DNA of 64,000 nucleotides from IDS-8 sp964491485 (GCA_964491485.1 CAZBGV010000002.1:27407-91406); one strand, 5' to 3'. Shown: positions 8,126-17,290, counted from the first letter of the stretch. Numbers and translations are program-made. The notes: a model not told the origin generated them from the letters alone.

Positions 8126-9052
8126 CTACTCGCCGATTACCGGGTTGACCAGCGCCCCGATGCCGCTGATCTCCGCCCTCAGGACGTCTCCTTCCCGCAG
8201 GAAGCGCTCATGACCGAACGCCACCTCGTGCGGCGTGCCCGTCAGGATCACGTCGCCCGGCTCGAGTGTCAGTCCGTTCGACGCCTGGTGAATGAGATCC
8301 TCTATCCTGTGCATCATTCCAGCCGTACTTCCGCTCTGCCGCTCCCCGGGGTCGTTGTCCAGGGTGAGCGTGATCTCCAGCGCGTAGGGATCCGGGATCT
8401 CGTCGGGGGTCACGAGCCACGGCCCGATTGGCGCGGCGGTATCGAGATTCTTCAGCGTCAGCCAGTGCAGGCGCGCGGAGTTGGGATCGGATTTCAAGGT
8501 CCGGCGATCGCGGAAACTGAAGTCGTTGCCGATGGTGTAGCCGGCCACGTGGCTCATGGCCTGTTCGCGGGGGATGTACTTTCCGCGCTTGCCGATCACG
8601 ACCGCCAGCTCGATTTCGCTGTCGCATTTCTGCGAGGTCCGTGAACGAAGCACCGGCGCCCGATGCGGCGTGAGCACATTCGGCATCTTGATGAAGAAGT
8701 AGGGCTCCTCGGACGGTTTCGTCAGGCTCGCCTGGGCGTGCGACTGGTAGTTCATGGTGACGCACAGCACCTTGGGACAGGGCCCCGTCGGCGGATGAAA
8801 GACGATGTCGTCCATGTCGTGCAGCACGCCCCCATCCGCGCCGCCGCCCAGCCGCGCCACCGTTTCGCGGGCCAGCTCCAGCGCTTTCCCGCCGCCGGCA
8901 AGCAGGTCGCCCACGGAGCCGAACCAGTCCGGCGCGCGTCCGTCGAAGCAGCGGGCATAGGCGCCGGGGAGGTCGATCACGTGACCGTCTCCCGCAGCAA
9001 CGCCCAGTCTCGTAGCAGTCTCGCGTCCTATGGAAAAGGTGAGCAGTTTCAC
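8126..9052 (-). CDS. FAA-family hydrolase, probable fumarylpyruvate hydrolase
   Basis: A 308-residue FAA-family enzyme. Metal acids are Glu146 and Glu148 (DSEIELAVVIGK) and Asp177 (GNDFSF); the C-terminal TGTPHEVAFG is typical. In gentisate pathways such an enzyme splits fumarylpyruvate or maleylpyruvate into pyruvate and a C4 acid. It sits directly upstream of the gentisate-dioxygenase-like gene and 33 bases after an alpha/beta hydrolase, all on one strand. The N-terminal domain of about 90 residues is longer than in the paralogue at 6027-6905. Assignment to fumarylpyruvate rests on context. Confidence 0.85.
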   Translation of the reverse strand: MKLLTFSIGRETATRLGVAAGDGHVIDLPGAYARCFDGRAPDWFGSVGDLLAGGGKALELARETVARLGGGADGGVLHDMDDIVFHPPTGPCPKVLCVTMNYQSHAQASLTKPSEEPYFFIKMPNVLTPHRAPVLRSRTSQKCDSEIELAVVIGKRGKYIPREQAMSHVAGYTIGNDFSFRDRRTLKSDPNSARLHWLTLKNLDTAAPIGPWLVTPDEIPDPYALEITLTLDNDPGERQSGSTAGMMHRIEDLIHQASNGLTLEPGDVILTGTPHEVAFGHERFLREGDVLRAEISGIGALVNPVIGE

Positions 9053-9085
9053 GTCAGGCCCCGGAGTCCGCCGCAGGGTGGCAGG

Positions 9086-9886
9086 TCACTGCGGATTCGA
9101 AAGAAAGGCGTCCAGCACCCGGTTGTACTCCGTCGGATTCTCCAGGTTGCTCACGTGGCCGGTTTCCGGGATGACGTGCAGCTGCGAATTGCGGATGCCT
9201 TCATGCAGCTTCCGCGCGGAGTCCGGCGGAATGAACTTGTCGTCGCTGCCTGCCGTGATCAGCACAGGCACGTCGATCGTCGCGAGCACCGGGGTCTCGT
9301 CTTGCCGCGCGGCCATGGCTTCGAGGGTGGCCGCGTTGACCTCGGCGCTCACCGTGAGATTCATCATCTTGATACTGTCGAGCACCCACGGCCGCTTCTC
9401 GAGCACGGACGGCGCAAGCCTTTTCGGCGCGCCGGTGTTCACGAAGTGCTCCAGGCCGTGCTCCCGGATACTGGCAATCTGTTGCCGCCGCCGCGCGACG
9501 ATCTCTGCGCTGTCGGCCTCCGCCTTGGTATTGCTGAGGACCATGGCCGATATGAGGCCGGGCTTGCGCGCCCACATGCGAAGTGCGATGTAACCGCCCA
9601 TCGAAATGCCGACGACCACGACCTGCTGCAGGTCCAGCGCTTCACAGAGCTCGATACAGCGCCGCGCGATGGCATCGACGGTATGCTGGTCGTCGCTGAA
9701 CGACGAATCCCCGTGCCCGGGCATGTCCGGCGCCACCACCCGGTAGCCGCGCTCGAGAAAGTACGTGAGCTGCGGAAACCATAGCGTCTTGTTGTGGCCG
9801 AAGCTGTGGAGGAACAGGATCGGGTTCCCGGCACCGCTGTCATACCAGGCAAGCTCGACGCCGCTGAACAATTTCGTGTGCTGCAA
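9086..9886 (-). CDS. alpha/beta hydrolase, enol-lactonase-like
   Basis: A 266-residue alpha/beta hydrolase with oxyanion motif FLHSFG, nucleophile elbow GISMGG (Ser95), acid in AGSDDKFIP and His in PETGHVSNLENP, so the triad is complete. The overall pattern resembles 3-oxoadipate enol-lactonases and meta-cleavage-product hydrolases. It is first in the operon leading into the FAA hydrolase and the gentisate-dioxygenase-like cupin and probably opens or hydrolyses an aromatic ester or lactone feeding that route. No signal peptide, so cytoplasmic. Its substrate is not determinable here. Confidence 0.85.
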   Translation of the reverse strand: MQHTKLFSGVELAWYDSGAGNPILFLHSFGHNKTLWFPQLTYFLERGYRVVAPDMPGHGDSSFSDDQHTVDAIARRCIELCEALDLQQVVVVGISMGGYIALRMWARKPGLISAMVLSNTKAEADSAEIVARRRQQIASIREHGLEHFVNTGAPKRLAPSVLEKRPWVLDSIKMMNLTVSAEVNAATLEAMAARQDETPVLATIDVPVLITAGSDDKFIPPDSARKLHEGIRNSQLHVIPETGHVSNLENPTEYNRVLDAFLSNPQ

Positions 9887-10072
9887 GGAGAGAATCCGAT
9901 CGTTGCAAGTGCAAGTGTATCCTCAGGAATTCTCTGGCATTCTGGCCACGGGCGATAAGGGTGTCAACTCGGCACCGGCCGTCGAGGTCGTCAGGCGCGC
10001 AGCGTGCGGTGCCGTATGCTGCGAATGCAGCGATTACGCGGCAACGCGCCTTGCTTCCCGGGGGACTGCACA

Positions 10073-10837
10073 TTGAAAACGACGCATCTCGAGCGCATCA
10101 GGAACGACGTCGTCATCGCAAACCGCATCCTGGCAGCAGAGGATGTGGTCGATGCGTACGGTCACGTCAGTATAAGGAACCCGGAGAACCCAAAGCATTT
10201 CTTCATGGCTCGCTCGCTCGCGCCCGAGCTGGTGACCCAGGACGACGTTGTGGAGCACGATCTCGAGGGCAATCCCGTCAACGGTGACTCTCGCGCGCTC
10301 TATCTCGAGCGGTTCATCCACGGCGGCATCTACGAAGCACGCCCGGACGTGATGGCCGTCGTGCACGCCCACGCCGAGGACATCCTGCCGTACGGAATCG
10401 CGAGCGGAACGCCGCTCAGGCCGGTCATTCACTCCGGCAGCTTCATCGGAGCTCGGATCCCGGTATGGGATATCGCCCGGAATTTCGGGGATACGAATCT
10501 CCTCGTCTCGAACATGGACCAGGCCCGCGATCTCGCCCGCACGCTGGCCGAAAACAAAGTCGCCCTGATGCGCGGACACGGGTTCGTCGCCGCTGCGCGC
10601 TCGGTCATCGAGGTCGTGCGCATGTCGGTCTATCTGCCGCGTAACGCGCGCGCGCTCACCACGGCGCTGTTGCTCGGTGGCGAAATCCGCTACCTCTCCG
10701 AAGGCGAGATCGAGGCGCGCAACCAGAAAGCCTACGGCCCGTACTCCACGGCGACCTGGCGCGCCTGGGAATACTGGGCAAACAAGTGCGGATGCGGCCA
10801 CCTGGCAATCCGGCACGAAGAGCCGGGCAAAGAGTAA
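10073..10837 (+). CDS. class II aldolase/adducin family decarboxylase or aldolase
   Basis: A 254-residue protein of the class II aldolase/adducin family. The zinc ligands are His98 and His100 (VVHAHAED) and His169 (MRGHGF). The family includes sugar-phosphate aldolases but also 3,4-dihydroxyphthalate decarboxylases. I chose TTG at 10073 with GGGGGA upstream; the more distal start adds 23 basic, Cys-rich residues with no family match. The ATG of the next gene lies 14 bases after the stop, and that gene resembles 4,5-dihydroxyphthalate decarboxylase. The pair therefore suggests decarboxylation of a hydroxylated aromatic dicarboxylate. The aldolase alternative cannot be excluded. Confidence 0.82.
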   Translation: MKTTHLERIRNDVVIANRILAAEDVVDAYGHVSIRNPENPKHFFMARSLAPELVTQDDVVEHDLEGNPVNGDSRALYLERFIHGGIYEARPDVMAVVHAHAEDILPYGIASGTPLRPVIHSGSFIGARIPVWDIARNFGDTNLLVSNMDQARDLARTLAENKVALMRGHGFVAAARSVIEVVRMSVYLPRNARALTTALLLGGEIRYLSEGEIEARNQKAYGPYSTATWRAWEYWANKCGCGHLAIRHEEPGKE

Positions 10838-10851
10838 CGGAGGAGCTGCCG

Positions 10852-11847
10852 ATGTCCCGATTGCCGCTGACTTTCGCCTGCGGGCCCTACGACCGCATGG
10901 AGGCCCTGCGCTACAACCTGATCGACGTCGAAGGCATCGACCTCAACTTCCTGCCGATTCAGGCGCCGCGAGAGATCTTCGATCGCATGGTCGGCGGACA
11001 GGAGTTCGACGTCTCCGAGCTGTCGCTCGCGGAGTACGTCACGATGACGGCGAGGGGAGAGAGCCCCTTCATCGCCCTGCCCGTGTTTCCGTCAAAGGCG
11101 TTCCGGCACAGCTTCATTTGCGTCAATCGCCATGCGGGGATCAAGGAGCCGAAGGACCTTGCGGGCAAGCGCATCGGCACGCCGTTGTACACGCAGACAG
11201 CGGCTATCTGGATCCGCGGAGACCTGGAAAACGTTTACGGGGTCGACCTTTCCGGAGTGCAGTGGATCCAGGGAGCGGTGGAGAAGCCCGGCACGCACGG
11301 TGACCCGCCGGCGCCCCCGAAGCTGCTCCAGCCGATCACGATCCAGCCCAACACCTCCGACAAGTCGCTGTCGGACCTGCTGCGGGCCGGCGAGATCGAC
11401 GCCATACTGGGGTCACGCATGCCGGATTCGGTTCGCACTCATCCCGAAGACGTCGCGCACCTGTTCCCGGACTTCCGGGACGAGGAGAAGCGCTATTACG
11501 CGCGCTACGGCATTCACCCGATCATGCACCTGGTCGTGATCCGCAAGGACGTCTATGAGCGCAACAAGTGGGTTGCGCAGAGCCTGTTCAAGGCCTTCCT
11601 CGCGGCGCGGCAATGGGCCCTGGACGAGATGTACTTCTCCGGCGCCCAGCGCTACATGCTGCCGTGGCTGTTCGATGACCTGCGCGAGATCGATGCGACT
11701 TTCGGCAAGGACTTGTGGGCGTATGGCGTCGAGAGGAACCGCAAGACGCTCGAGACGTTCATCAAGTACATGCGCCAGCAGCATTTCATCGCGGACGAGC
11801 TCCCGGTCGAGTCGCTGTTCGCGCCGATTCACGGCCGGGTGGAGTGA
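10852..11847 (+). CDS. 4,5-dihydroxyphthalate decarboxylase-like, periplasmic-binding fold
   Basis: A 331-residue protein without a signal peptide, with the type 2 periplasmic-binding-protein fold as in 4,5-dihydroxyphthalate decarboxylase (pht5-type). Typical features are the start LTFACGPYDR, the segment FDVSELSLAEYV, the motif DLAGKRIGTP near residues 100-110, and a long C-terminal helical region. The lack of an export signal argues for an enzyme rather than a transport receptor. AGGAG precedes the ATG at 10852, and it follows the class II aldolase gene, probably as one operon. A second, diverged member of the family is at 47753-48691. The substrate is uncertain. Confidence 0.75.
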   Translation: MSRLPLTFACGPYDRMEALRYNLIDVEGIDLNFLPIQAPREIFDRMVGGQEFDVSELSLAEYVTMTARGESPFIALPVFPSKAFRHSFICVNRHAGIKEPKDLAGKRIGTPLYTQTAAIWIRGDLENVYGVDLSGVQWIQGAVEKPGTHGDPPAPPKLLQPITIQPNTSDKSLSDLLRAGEIDAILGSRMPDSVRTHPEDVAHLFPDFRDEEKRYYARYGIHPIMHLVVIRKDVYERNKWVAQSLFKAFLAARQWALDEMYFSGAQRYMLPWLFDDLREIDATFGKDLWAYGVERNRKTLETFIKYMRQQHFIADELPVESLFAPIHGRVE

Positions 11848-11869
11848 CCCGCCGGCGCACCGCGGCCCC

Positions 11870-12352
11870 TCAGGGCGGGAACAGGACGCCCGTGAACAGC
11901 CGGTAGTCGAGCAGCTTCACGAAGCCGAGCCACATGCACGCCGTGGCTGCCGCGGCGATCGCCGCCGAGCGCAGTGCGCCTTGCCGGCCCGCCATCCGGA
12001 GGAACGTGAAGATGAAGGCCGGCGTAGCGACGAGGAATCCTGCGAACCAGATGCCGGCGAGCAGGGCAACCAGCCAGGCCGACCCCTGCGCGGCCCGCGT
12101 CCAGTCCCCCGTTGCACGACCGCTCTCCGGCTCCGGCAGGCCGGCGGCCGTGCGTTTGCAGCGAACGAGCTCCCTGAGCCGGATGAGGAGCTCCGTCAGC
12201 GCGAGCGCCAGGAAGATCCAGCCGGCAAAGCGCGGGAAAAGGCTGCTCGCCCGGCTGTAACCATACGCGGAAACCAGCAGCACCGTCGCCGCCCCGGCGA
12301 ACAGCAGCGCCATCAGCACACCGCCGACCGGCTTGTCGTACCTCGCGCTCAC
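11870..12352 (-). CDS. tctB: tripartite tricarboxylate transporter small subunit TctB
   Basis: A 160-residue integral membrane protein with four predicted helices, the size and topology of TctB. It begins with GTG overlapping the TGA of tctA (GTGA at 12349-12352), a start that explains the gene better than the much longer upstream reading, which is antisense to nothing but shadows tctA. TctB pairs with TctA to form the cation-driven permease that receives substrate from TctC. It is last in the MarR-tctC-tctA-tctB operon. Confidence 0.85.
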   Translation of the reverse strand: MSARYDKPVGGVLMALLFAGAATVLLVSAYGYSRASSLFPRFAGWIFLALALTELLIRLRELVRCKRTAAGLPEPESGRATGDWTRAAQGSAWLVALLAGIWFAGFLVATPAFIFTFLRMAGRQGALRSAAIAAAATACMWLGFVKLLDYRLFTGVLFPP

Positions 12353-13842
12353 GAGGCGGCTCTGCGTTTGCGCAGCGCCTGCCGGGCCGGTATCACAAGC
12401 GCGAGCACCGCCATGGCGAGCAGGACCAGGGTGGTCGTATCCGTGAAAAAGCGGAGCCAGTCGCCGCGAAAGCGGATCATCGACAGCATGAAATTCGTTT
12501 CCATGAGGTCGCTGAGCACGAACGCGATCACGAACGTGATGCGCGGGTAGCCGGTACGTATCATGAGATAGCCGAGCAGTCCGAAGAAGGCGGTCACGAA
12601 CACGTCTCCCATCGAGCCCTGCAGGGCGTACGCTCCGACGAACGAGATCGCGATCACGCAAGGGATCAGGACCGAGGAGTCCACGTAGGCGATGCGCGCC
12701 AGGTAGCGGGCCACCAGCAGGACCAGGGCGGCACTCGAGAGGGTCGCGGCGAGCAGCGCAAGAATCAGCACGAAGATCGTCGTTTCCTTCTCGAGCAGCA
12801 GCATCGGGCCGGGATCGAGTCCGTGGAGGACGAGCACGCCCAGGAAGAGTGCCATCTCGGCGCTGCCCGGCACTCCGAAAGCGAGTGTCGGAATGAGCGC
12901 GCCGCCATCCTTGGCATTGTTTGCCGCCTCCGGGCCGATCACACCGCGGATATCCCCGGAACCGAATTTCTCGTTATTGCTGCTCGTCTGCGCGACGAAT
13001 GAATAGGACAGGAACGCCGCGACCGTGCCGCCCACCCCGGGCACCATGCCGATCAGCGTGCCGATGGTCGATCCGGAGAGCAGGGCGCGCGGATTGGCCA
13101 GCACGGCTTTGATGCCGTCCCGCGTACCCACGACGCGCACGTCACCGGCCGAAGAGTTTCGCGCGATGGGCCCGCCGCGAACATAGAGGTTGAGCATCTC
13201 CGCGACGGCGAACATGCCGATCAGCACGGGCACGATGGACAGCCCGTCCCACAGGTACTCGATACCCGCCGTATACCGTTCCGTCCCGCCGATGCCGTCA
13301 TAGCCGACGAAGCCTGCGAACAGCCCTACGCAGGCGGCAATCAGGCCGCGCAGGAGATTGCCGCTCGCGACGGTGAGCGACGTGAGCCCGAGCACCGTCA
13401 GCATGAAAATGGCGGGAGGACCGAACCACATCACGACCGATTTGGCGAGCGGCAGCGCGAACACCAGGATCAGCAGTCCGACCAGGCCGCCGAGCGACGA
13501 GGCAGCCGCCGCCGCGCCGATGGCAAGCCCGGCTTTTCCCTCGCGGGTGAGCGGATAGCCGTCGAAGCAGGTGGCAGCGTTCGGAGCGGTCCCGGGCGTG
13601 TTGACGAGAATCGCGGTCATCGATCCCCCGATGGCGACCGAGCCCATGACGCCGCCCATCAGCACGATCGCCTGGTCGGCCTCCATGCCGAACGTGAGCG
13701 GCAGGAGCAGCGCAATGGCGGTCGCACCGCCCAGCCCCGGAATGACGCCGAAAGCAAGCCCGACGAGGACCCCGACCATCAGGTAAACCAGGTTGCTGCC
13801 GTGCATCAGGTAGACGGCCGCCGCCGCCACCGACTCGAACAT
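12349..13842 (-). CDS. tctA: tripartite tricarboxylate transporter permease TctA
   Basis: A 497-residue integral membrane protein of the TctA family, the large permease subunit. The duplicated family signatures are visible: G-V-I-P-G-L-G-G-A-T-A near residues 33-43 and G-M-V-P-G-V-G-G-T-V-A near 264-274. About eleven to twelve hydrophobic segments are present. TctA imports di- or tricarboxylates, including aromatic carboxylates in some bacteria. A GGGGGGAG ribosome site precedes the ATG at 13842. It lies 22 bases downstream of tctC and overlaps tctB. A second system is at 27984-31117. Confidence 0.95.
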   Translation of the reverse strand: MFESVAAAAVYLMHGSNLVYLMVGVLVGLAFGVIPGLGGATAIALLLPLTFGMEADQAIVLMGGVMGSVAIGGSMTAILVNTPGTAPNAATCFDGYPLTREGKAGLAIGAAAAASSLGGLVGLLILVFALPLAKSVVMWFGPPAIFMLTVLGLTSLTVASGNLLRGLIAACVGLFAGFVGYDGIGGTERYTAGIEYLWDGLSIVPVLIGMFAVAEMLNLYVRGGPIARNSSAGDVRVVGTRDGIKAVLANPRALLSGSTIGTLIGMVPGVGGTVAAFLSYSFVAQTSSNNEKFGSGDIRGVIGPEAANNAKDGGALIPTLAFGVPGSAEMALFLGVLVLHGLDPGPMLLLEKETTIFVLILALLAATLSSAALVLLVARYLARIAYVDSSVLIPCVIAISFVGAYALQGSMGDVFVTAFFGLLGYLMIRTGYPRITFVIAFVLSDLMETNFMLSMIRFRGDWLRFFTDTTTLVLLAMAVLALVIPARQALRKRRAAS

Positions 13843-13863
13843 CTCCCCCCCTCGTGATATGGC

Positions 13864-14856
13864 CTAGAAGGTGTTCGGGTTACTCAGGTCCGCCTTGAAC
13901 CGCTCGTAGAACCGGAAGTTCGCCTCGACCGCCCCGGCCGTCGCTTCGCCGTCGAGCGGACGCAGCTCGAGCCGGGCCTTGCGCGCCACCTCGCGAAAGC
14001 CGGGATCGGAGACGGCCCTCATGAAGGCCGCCCTGAGCTCCGCCAGGAGCTCGTCGTTCATGCCGGGAGGCCCGGCAATCGACCGCTGCAGGTCCAGCAG
14101 CGACAGCACGGGGTATCCGAGCTCGGTGAAGGCCGGGACGCCTTCCACTTCGCTCCGCTCGCCGGAGACGGCAAGGGCGCGGAGGTCTCCGGACGCAAGG
14201 TACTTGCTTGCCGACGACACGGGGGCGAGCGCCACGTTGCCGTCGCCGCGGATGAGCGCGACGAGATAATCGGCAGTCCCGGAGTAGCCGGCGAGGAAAA
14301 TCGGGTCTTTGCCCATGAGACCCAGCTGGTTGGCAGTGATCTGGCACGCGGCCAAAACCGTGGATCCGTAGCCTGTCGAGAGGAAGACGATCTCGTTTTG
14401 TGCCTGCAATTGCGCAATCGAACGGATGCCGGATTTCGCCGAGACCAGCAGCAGGTAATGCTGCGCCTCGATGCGCCCGATCCAGCTCAGCTCGCGCAGA
14501 TCGTAGGCGACCTCCTCTCCGAGCACCGCCGGCAGGACGAATCCCGGAAGATTGAAAATCCCGAGCGTCGATCCGTCGGGATCGGCACGGTACACCGTCG
14601 TTGCACCGCGGCGTCCCCCCGCACCGGGAACGTTCTCCGGCAGGACGTTGATTTCATCGCCGAGCTGGCGCGCGAAATACGGGGCCAGCGCGCGCACCGT
14701 CAGGTCAAAACCGCCGCCCGGGCGGTATGGAATGACGATGGACAGGTTACGGGACGGCAGCGGCACGTCGGCCACCGCCGGTGCCGCCATCAGCCACGAC
14801 AGAAGCAGCGCGAGAGCGACATGCAGCCGGCCTCGCCCTGATTCAGATCGCGGCAA
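13864..14856 (-). CDS. tctC: TctC/Bug-family solute receptor
   Basis: A 330-residue exported binding protein of the TctC/Bug family: Sec signal peptide ending near VAD (residue 30), then IVIPYRPGGGFD, the ligand-loop signature, and the G-x-L-x-A-L motif typical of the second lobe (SGDLRALAVS). It captures a carboxylate in the periplasm and delivers it to TctAB. The start is TTG at 14856, which overlaps the 3' end of the marR gene by 14 bases, so regulator and receptor are probably co-translated. No lipobox is present, in contrast to the receptor at 30050-31117. Confidence 0.88.
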   Translation of the reverse strand: MPRSESGRGRLHVALALLLSWLMAAPAVADVPLPSRNLSIVIPYRPGGGFDLTVRALAPYFARQLGDEINVLPENVPGAGGRRGATTVYRADPDGSTLGIFNLPGFVLPAVLGEEVAYDLRELSWIGRIEAQHYLLLVSAKSGIRSIAQLQAQNEIVFLSTGYGSTVLAACQITANQLGLMGKDPIFLAGYSGTADYLVALIRGDGNVALAPVSSASKYLASGDLRALAVSGERSEVEGVPAFTELGYPVLSLLDLQRSIAGPPGMNDELLAELRAAFMRAVSDPGFREVARKARLELRPLDGEATAGAVEANFRFYERFKADLSNPNTF

Positions 14857-15337
14857 GATCTTCCATCCAGTGCGACTTGACGAACAGCTTGTCGATCACC
14901 CGGTTGAAGACCTTGAGCTCGATCTCACTGAGGTCGTCGAGCAGCCGGTCCTCGAAATCCAGCGCCAGCGGTGCGATTTCCTCCAGCAACTGCGCCCCCT
15001 CTGCCGAAAGGTTGAGGATGGAGCGCCGGCGATCGGAATCGGCGAACCGCCGGTCGATGCGGCCGCTCTTCAGCAGTTTCGTGACCGCCCGCGAAACCGC
15101 GACCTTGTCGAGCTGCGTATGTTCCGCGACTTCGACGGCGGACAGGCCCGGGTACTTGCCCAGCACCACGATGATCCGCCACTCGGCGGGCGTCAGGCCG
15201 AACCGGGTGCTGTAAATGGCGGCAATGGATTTGCTGACGGTCTGCGAAAGATTGGAGAGGCGGCAGGGAATGAAATCATCGAGCAACAGCTCCCTGGAGC
15301 GCTCGATTTTCAGCGCGGCATTGTTCATCACGATCAT
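14843..15337 (-). CDS. MarR-family transcriptional regulator
   Basis: A 164-residue winged-helix regulator. The helix-turn-helix and wing are clear: LTPAEWRIIVVLGKY, then LDKVAVSRAVTKLLKSGRIDR and DRRRSILNL, the MarR signature. MarR proteins usually repress neighbouring catabolic or transport genes and release DNA on binding a small phenolic or carboxylate ligand. It is first in an operon with tctC, tctA and tctB. ATG at 15337 or 15328 both fit; longer starts run through the promoter and its palindrome. A perfect 16-bp palindrome lies 25 bases upstream, consistent with autoregulation. Confidence 0.9.
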   Translation of the reverse strand: MIVMNNAALKIERSRELLLDDFIPCRLSNLSQTVSKSIAAIYSTRFGLTPAEWRIIVVLGKYPGLSAVEVAEHTQLDKVAVSRAVTKLLKSGRIDRRFADSDRRRSILNLSAEGAQLLEEIAPLALDFEDRLLDDLSEIELKVFNRVIDKLFVKSHWMEDLAAI

Positions 15338-15656
15338 CACCACTGGGGTTGCTGGCCAAAGTGTAATATCGATATTACCGCAGCTTCGGCAAAATCCAAG
15401 CAGTTTCCGATGCACCGGACCCAAGGGGCCTATCCTCGAAAGTAACATAATGAAAAATAACGGTTCGGCTGTCTTCACTATATGGGCGGCCCCGGGAGCC
15501 TGATCGGCGGCTAGTGCGCGCGGTATGATTGATATTAGGGGAGACGGGTTGATACCATGGCTGCTGCACCGACCGCCGTTCCACTTCTGAACCTCCGGTC
15601 CCGCGACGGCCCGGGCTGAATACTGGCTGCCGTTCACTGCGAGAGAGGATTCCCAC
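15338..15656. promoter_or_regulatory. divergent intergenic region, marR operon / gntR
   Basis: A 319-base region between two divergent regulator genes. Besides the palindrome at 15363-15378 it is less GC-rich than its surroundings around 15440-15545. A second sequence with half-site similarity (TTGATATTA near 15528-15536) could be another regulator contact. No further gene is supported. Confidence 0.4.
15363..15378. promoter_or_regulatory. perfect 16-bp palindrome, candidate MarR operator
   Basis: GTAATATCGATATTAC is a perfect dyad located 25 bases upstream of the marR start codon. Length, AT-rich arms and placement fit a MarR-family operator controlling the marR-tctCAB operon. Binding by this particular protein is inferred. 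Confidence 0.72.
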
Positions 15657-16385
15657 TTGTCGACCAACCTTCGCGAGTTGCAGCCCACGCGCGGCATGAC
15701 GCTGTCCAGCCAGATCGTCGCGAACATCCGGGACGCCGTATTTGCCGGCGACCTGAAGCCGGGCGACGTGCTCGGCTCGGAGGCCGACCTGGCTCGTCAA
15801 TTCGGGGTCAGCCGGATGAGCGTTCGCGACGCGCTGCGGAGCCTGGAGGCGATGGGCATTGTCGACATCCGCATGGGCGCCAAAGGCGGCGCGGCCATCG
15901 CCGCCGGCAACATCGACCGGTTTGCCGATGCGCTCGCCGTGCAGCTCGTCCTGATCGGCATCACCAAGGCCGACCTGCTGCAGGCGCGCGCAGCCACCGA
16001 GAGTATGACGGCCGAGCTGGCCGCCCGGCATGCGACGCCGGCAGACCTGGTCGAGATAAAGGCCATCGTCGACGAAGCGGAGGCAAGCATCGGTGACGCT
16101 GATCGCACGGTGATGCTGGGCGAAAGATTTCACATTGCCGTCGCGAGGGCGGCGCACAACCAGATTCTTCTGGCGCAATTGAAGGCCATGCGCGACGTCC
16201 TCTGGCGCCCGGGACGGCAACCCGGGCCCGAGCACGCCAAGTGCATCGCGCACGTCCATCGCGCGTTGTACGAGTTGATCGCTGCCGGCCAGGCGGAAGA
16301 GGCGCGCCAGCTCATGTCGAGCCACGTCAAGACGCTGAAGTTCGATACCGTCGAGGAACGACGCTTCCGCGCGCAAGCCGTGTGA
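15657..16385 (+). CDS. GntR/FadR-family transcriptional regulator
   Basis: A 242-residue regulator: an N-terminal GntR winged helix (about residues 15-80, LSSQIVANIRDAVFAGDLKPGD and FGVSRMSVRDALRSLEAMGI) and a C-terminal all-helical FCD ligand domain (about 100-230) with His and Asp positions that usually bind a metal and a small carboxylate. Start is TTG at 15657 after a GAGAGAGG site. It diverges from marR-tctCAB and converges on the hydrolase at 16436-17284, so either the Tct operon or the PanB-like operon could be its target. Confidence 0.9.
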   Translation: MSTNLRELQPTRGMTLSSQIVANIRDAVFAGDLKPGDVLGSEADLARQFGVSRMSVRDALRSLEAMGIVDIRMGAKGGAAIAAGNIDRFADALAVQLVLIGITKADLLQARAATESMTAELAARHATPADLVEIKAIVDEAEASIGDADRTVMLGERFHIAVARAAHNQILLAQLKAMRDVLWRPGRQPGPEHAKCIAHVHRALYELIAAGQAEEARQLMSSHVKTLKFDTVEERRFRAQAV

Positions 16386-16402
16386 GCTGACCCGGTCGCG
16401 GA

Positions 16403-16426
16403 TCGGCCCGCCGGCTGCGGCGGGCC
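16403..16426. terminator. 9-bp hairpin between convergent genes
   Basis: Bases 16403-16411 and 16418-16426 form a perfect 9-bp GC stem with a 6-base loop, in the 50-base gap between gntR (ends 16385) and the minus-strand hydrolase (ends 16436). It probably terminates both directions; no clear U-run is present. Confidence 0.55.
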
Positions 16427-16435
16427 GCGAGCCGG

Positions 16436-17284
16436 TTACCGCGCGCGCAGGAACTCGAGCAGGCGATCGGGCACGTTCGCTTCCGATTGCTCTTCGACTG
16501 CGATGTCCCAATACTCGGCCTGCGGCAGGCACTCCGCGAGATAGCGCGCGGCGGACGTTGCGTGCGCCACGTCGTTGCCCGGCACGACGAGCGCCGGCAG
16601 GTCGAGCCGCATCAGGTCTTCCGGCTCCGCCCCCGGAGCGGTGTCGCGATCGATGAGGCCGCGTGCCATGCCCGTCACCAGCAGCTTGTACCTGTCCTTG
16701 TCCATGCGCGCGTAGTCGTCCGCGAATCCGGCATCCCGGCGTATCACCGGCGCCCACGGACCGATGCGCGGATCCTTGCCGAATCCTGCCTCCGATTGCC
16801 GTGACAGCTCGACGACCCCTGCGAGCCCCGCGGCATCCACGAACGCGAGATGCTCGGCGAACCGCGAATGCCCGCGTATGCGGAATGCCGCGCCGCCAAC
16901 CGGCCAGTAGAGAACCAGGCTGCGAACCCTTTCCGGGTACGTGGCAGCAAATGCCGCGACCGGGCAGCAGCCCATGCACCCGCCGAGCAGATGGGCAGAG
17001 TCGATTGACAGGTGATCCAGGAGGCCTTTGCCCTGCTCGACGTAATCGGCCCAGGTGATGCGCTCTACCCGGCCGCCGGACCGACCGGTTTCACGCCGAT
17101 CGAAGGCGATGCAAAGAAAGTGCTCCTTCAGTCGCTCGAGCATCCGCGTGCGCGCATAGGAGCCGAGCGTCGACCACTTATCCAGTGTGGCGTCGAATCC
17201 GCCGGGCGAGAACATCAGCAGAGGCGGTCCCTCTCCCAGCGTTTCGTAATTCGTTTCAATTCCGTCGATGTTGGCAATCGGCAT
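16436..17284 (-). CDS. alpha/beta hydrolase with Cys at the nucleophile elbow
   Basis: A 282-residue alpha/beta-hydrolase-fold protein without signal peptide. The nucleophile elbow reads GGCMGCC with Cys103 where Ser is usual. Cys nucleophiles occur in dienelactone hydrolases. The acid may be Asp238 (PGNDVAH), but the region where the catalytic His normally sits (AVEEQSEANVPDRL) has none, so the triad looks incomplete unless His241 substitutes. The gene follows the PanB-like gene by 6 bases, so the two are probably one operon and may act on the same compound. Activity is uncertain; a non-hydrolytic role is possible. Confidence 0.82.
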   Translation of the reverse strand: MPIANIDGIETNYETLGEGPPLLMFSPGGFDATLDKWSTLGSYARTRMLERLKEHFLCIAFDRRETGRSGGRVERITWADYVEQGKGLLDHLSIDSAHLLGGCMGCCPVAAFAATYPERVRSLVLYWPVGGAAFRIRGHSRFAEHLAFVDAAGLAGVVELSRQSEAGFGKDPRIGPWAPVIRRDAGFADDYARMDKDRYKLLVTGMARGLIDRDTAPGAEPEDLMRLDLPALVVPGNDVAHATSAARYLAECLPQAEYWDIAVEEQSEANVPDRLLEFLRAR

Positions 17285-17290
17285 GTCAAA

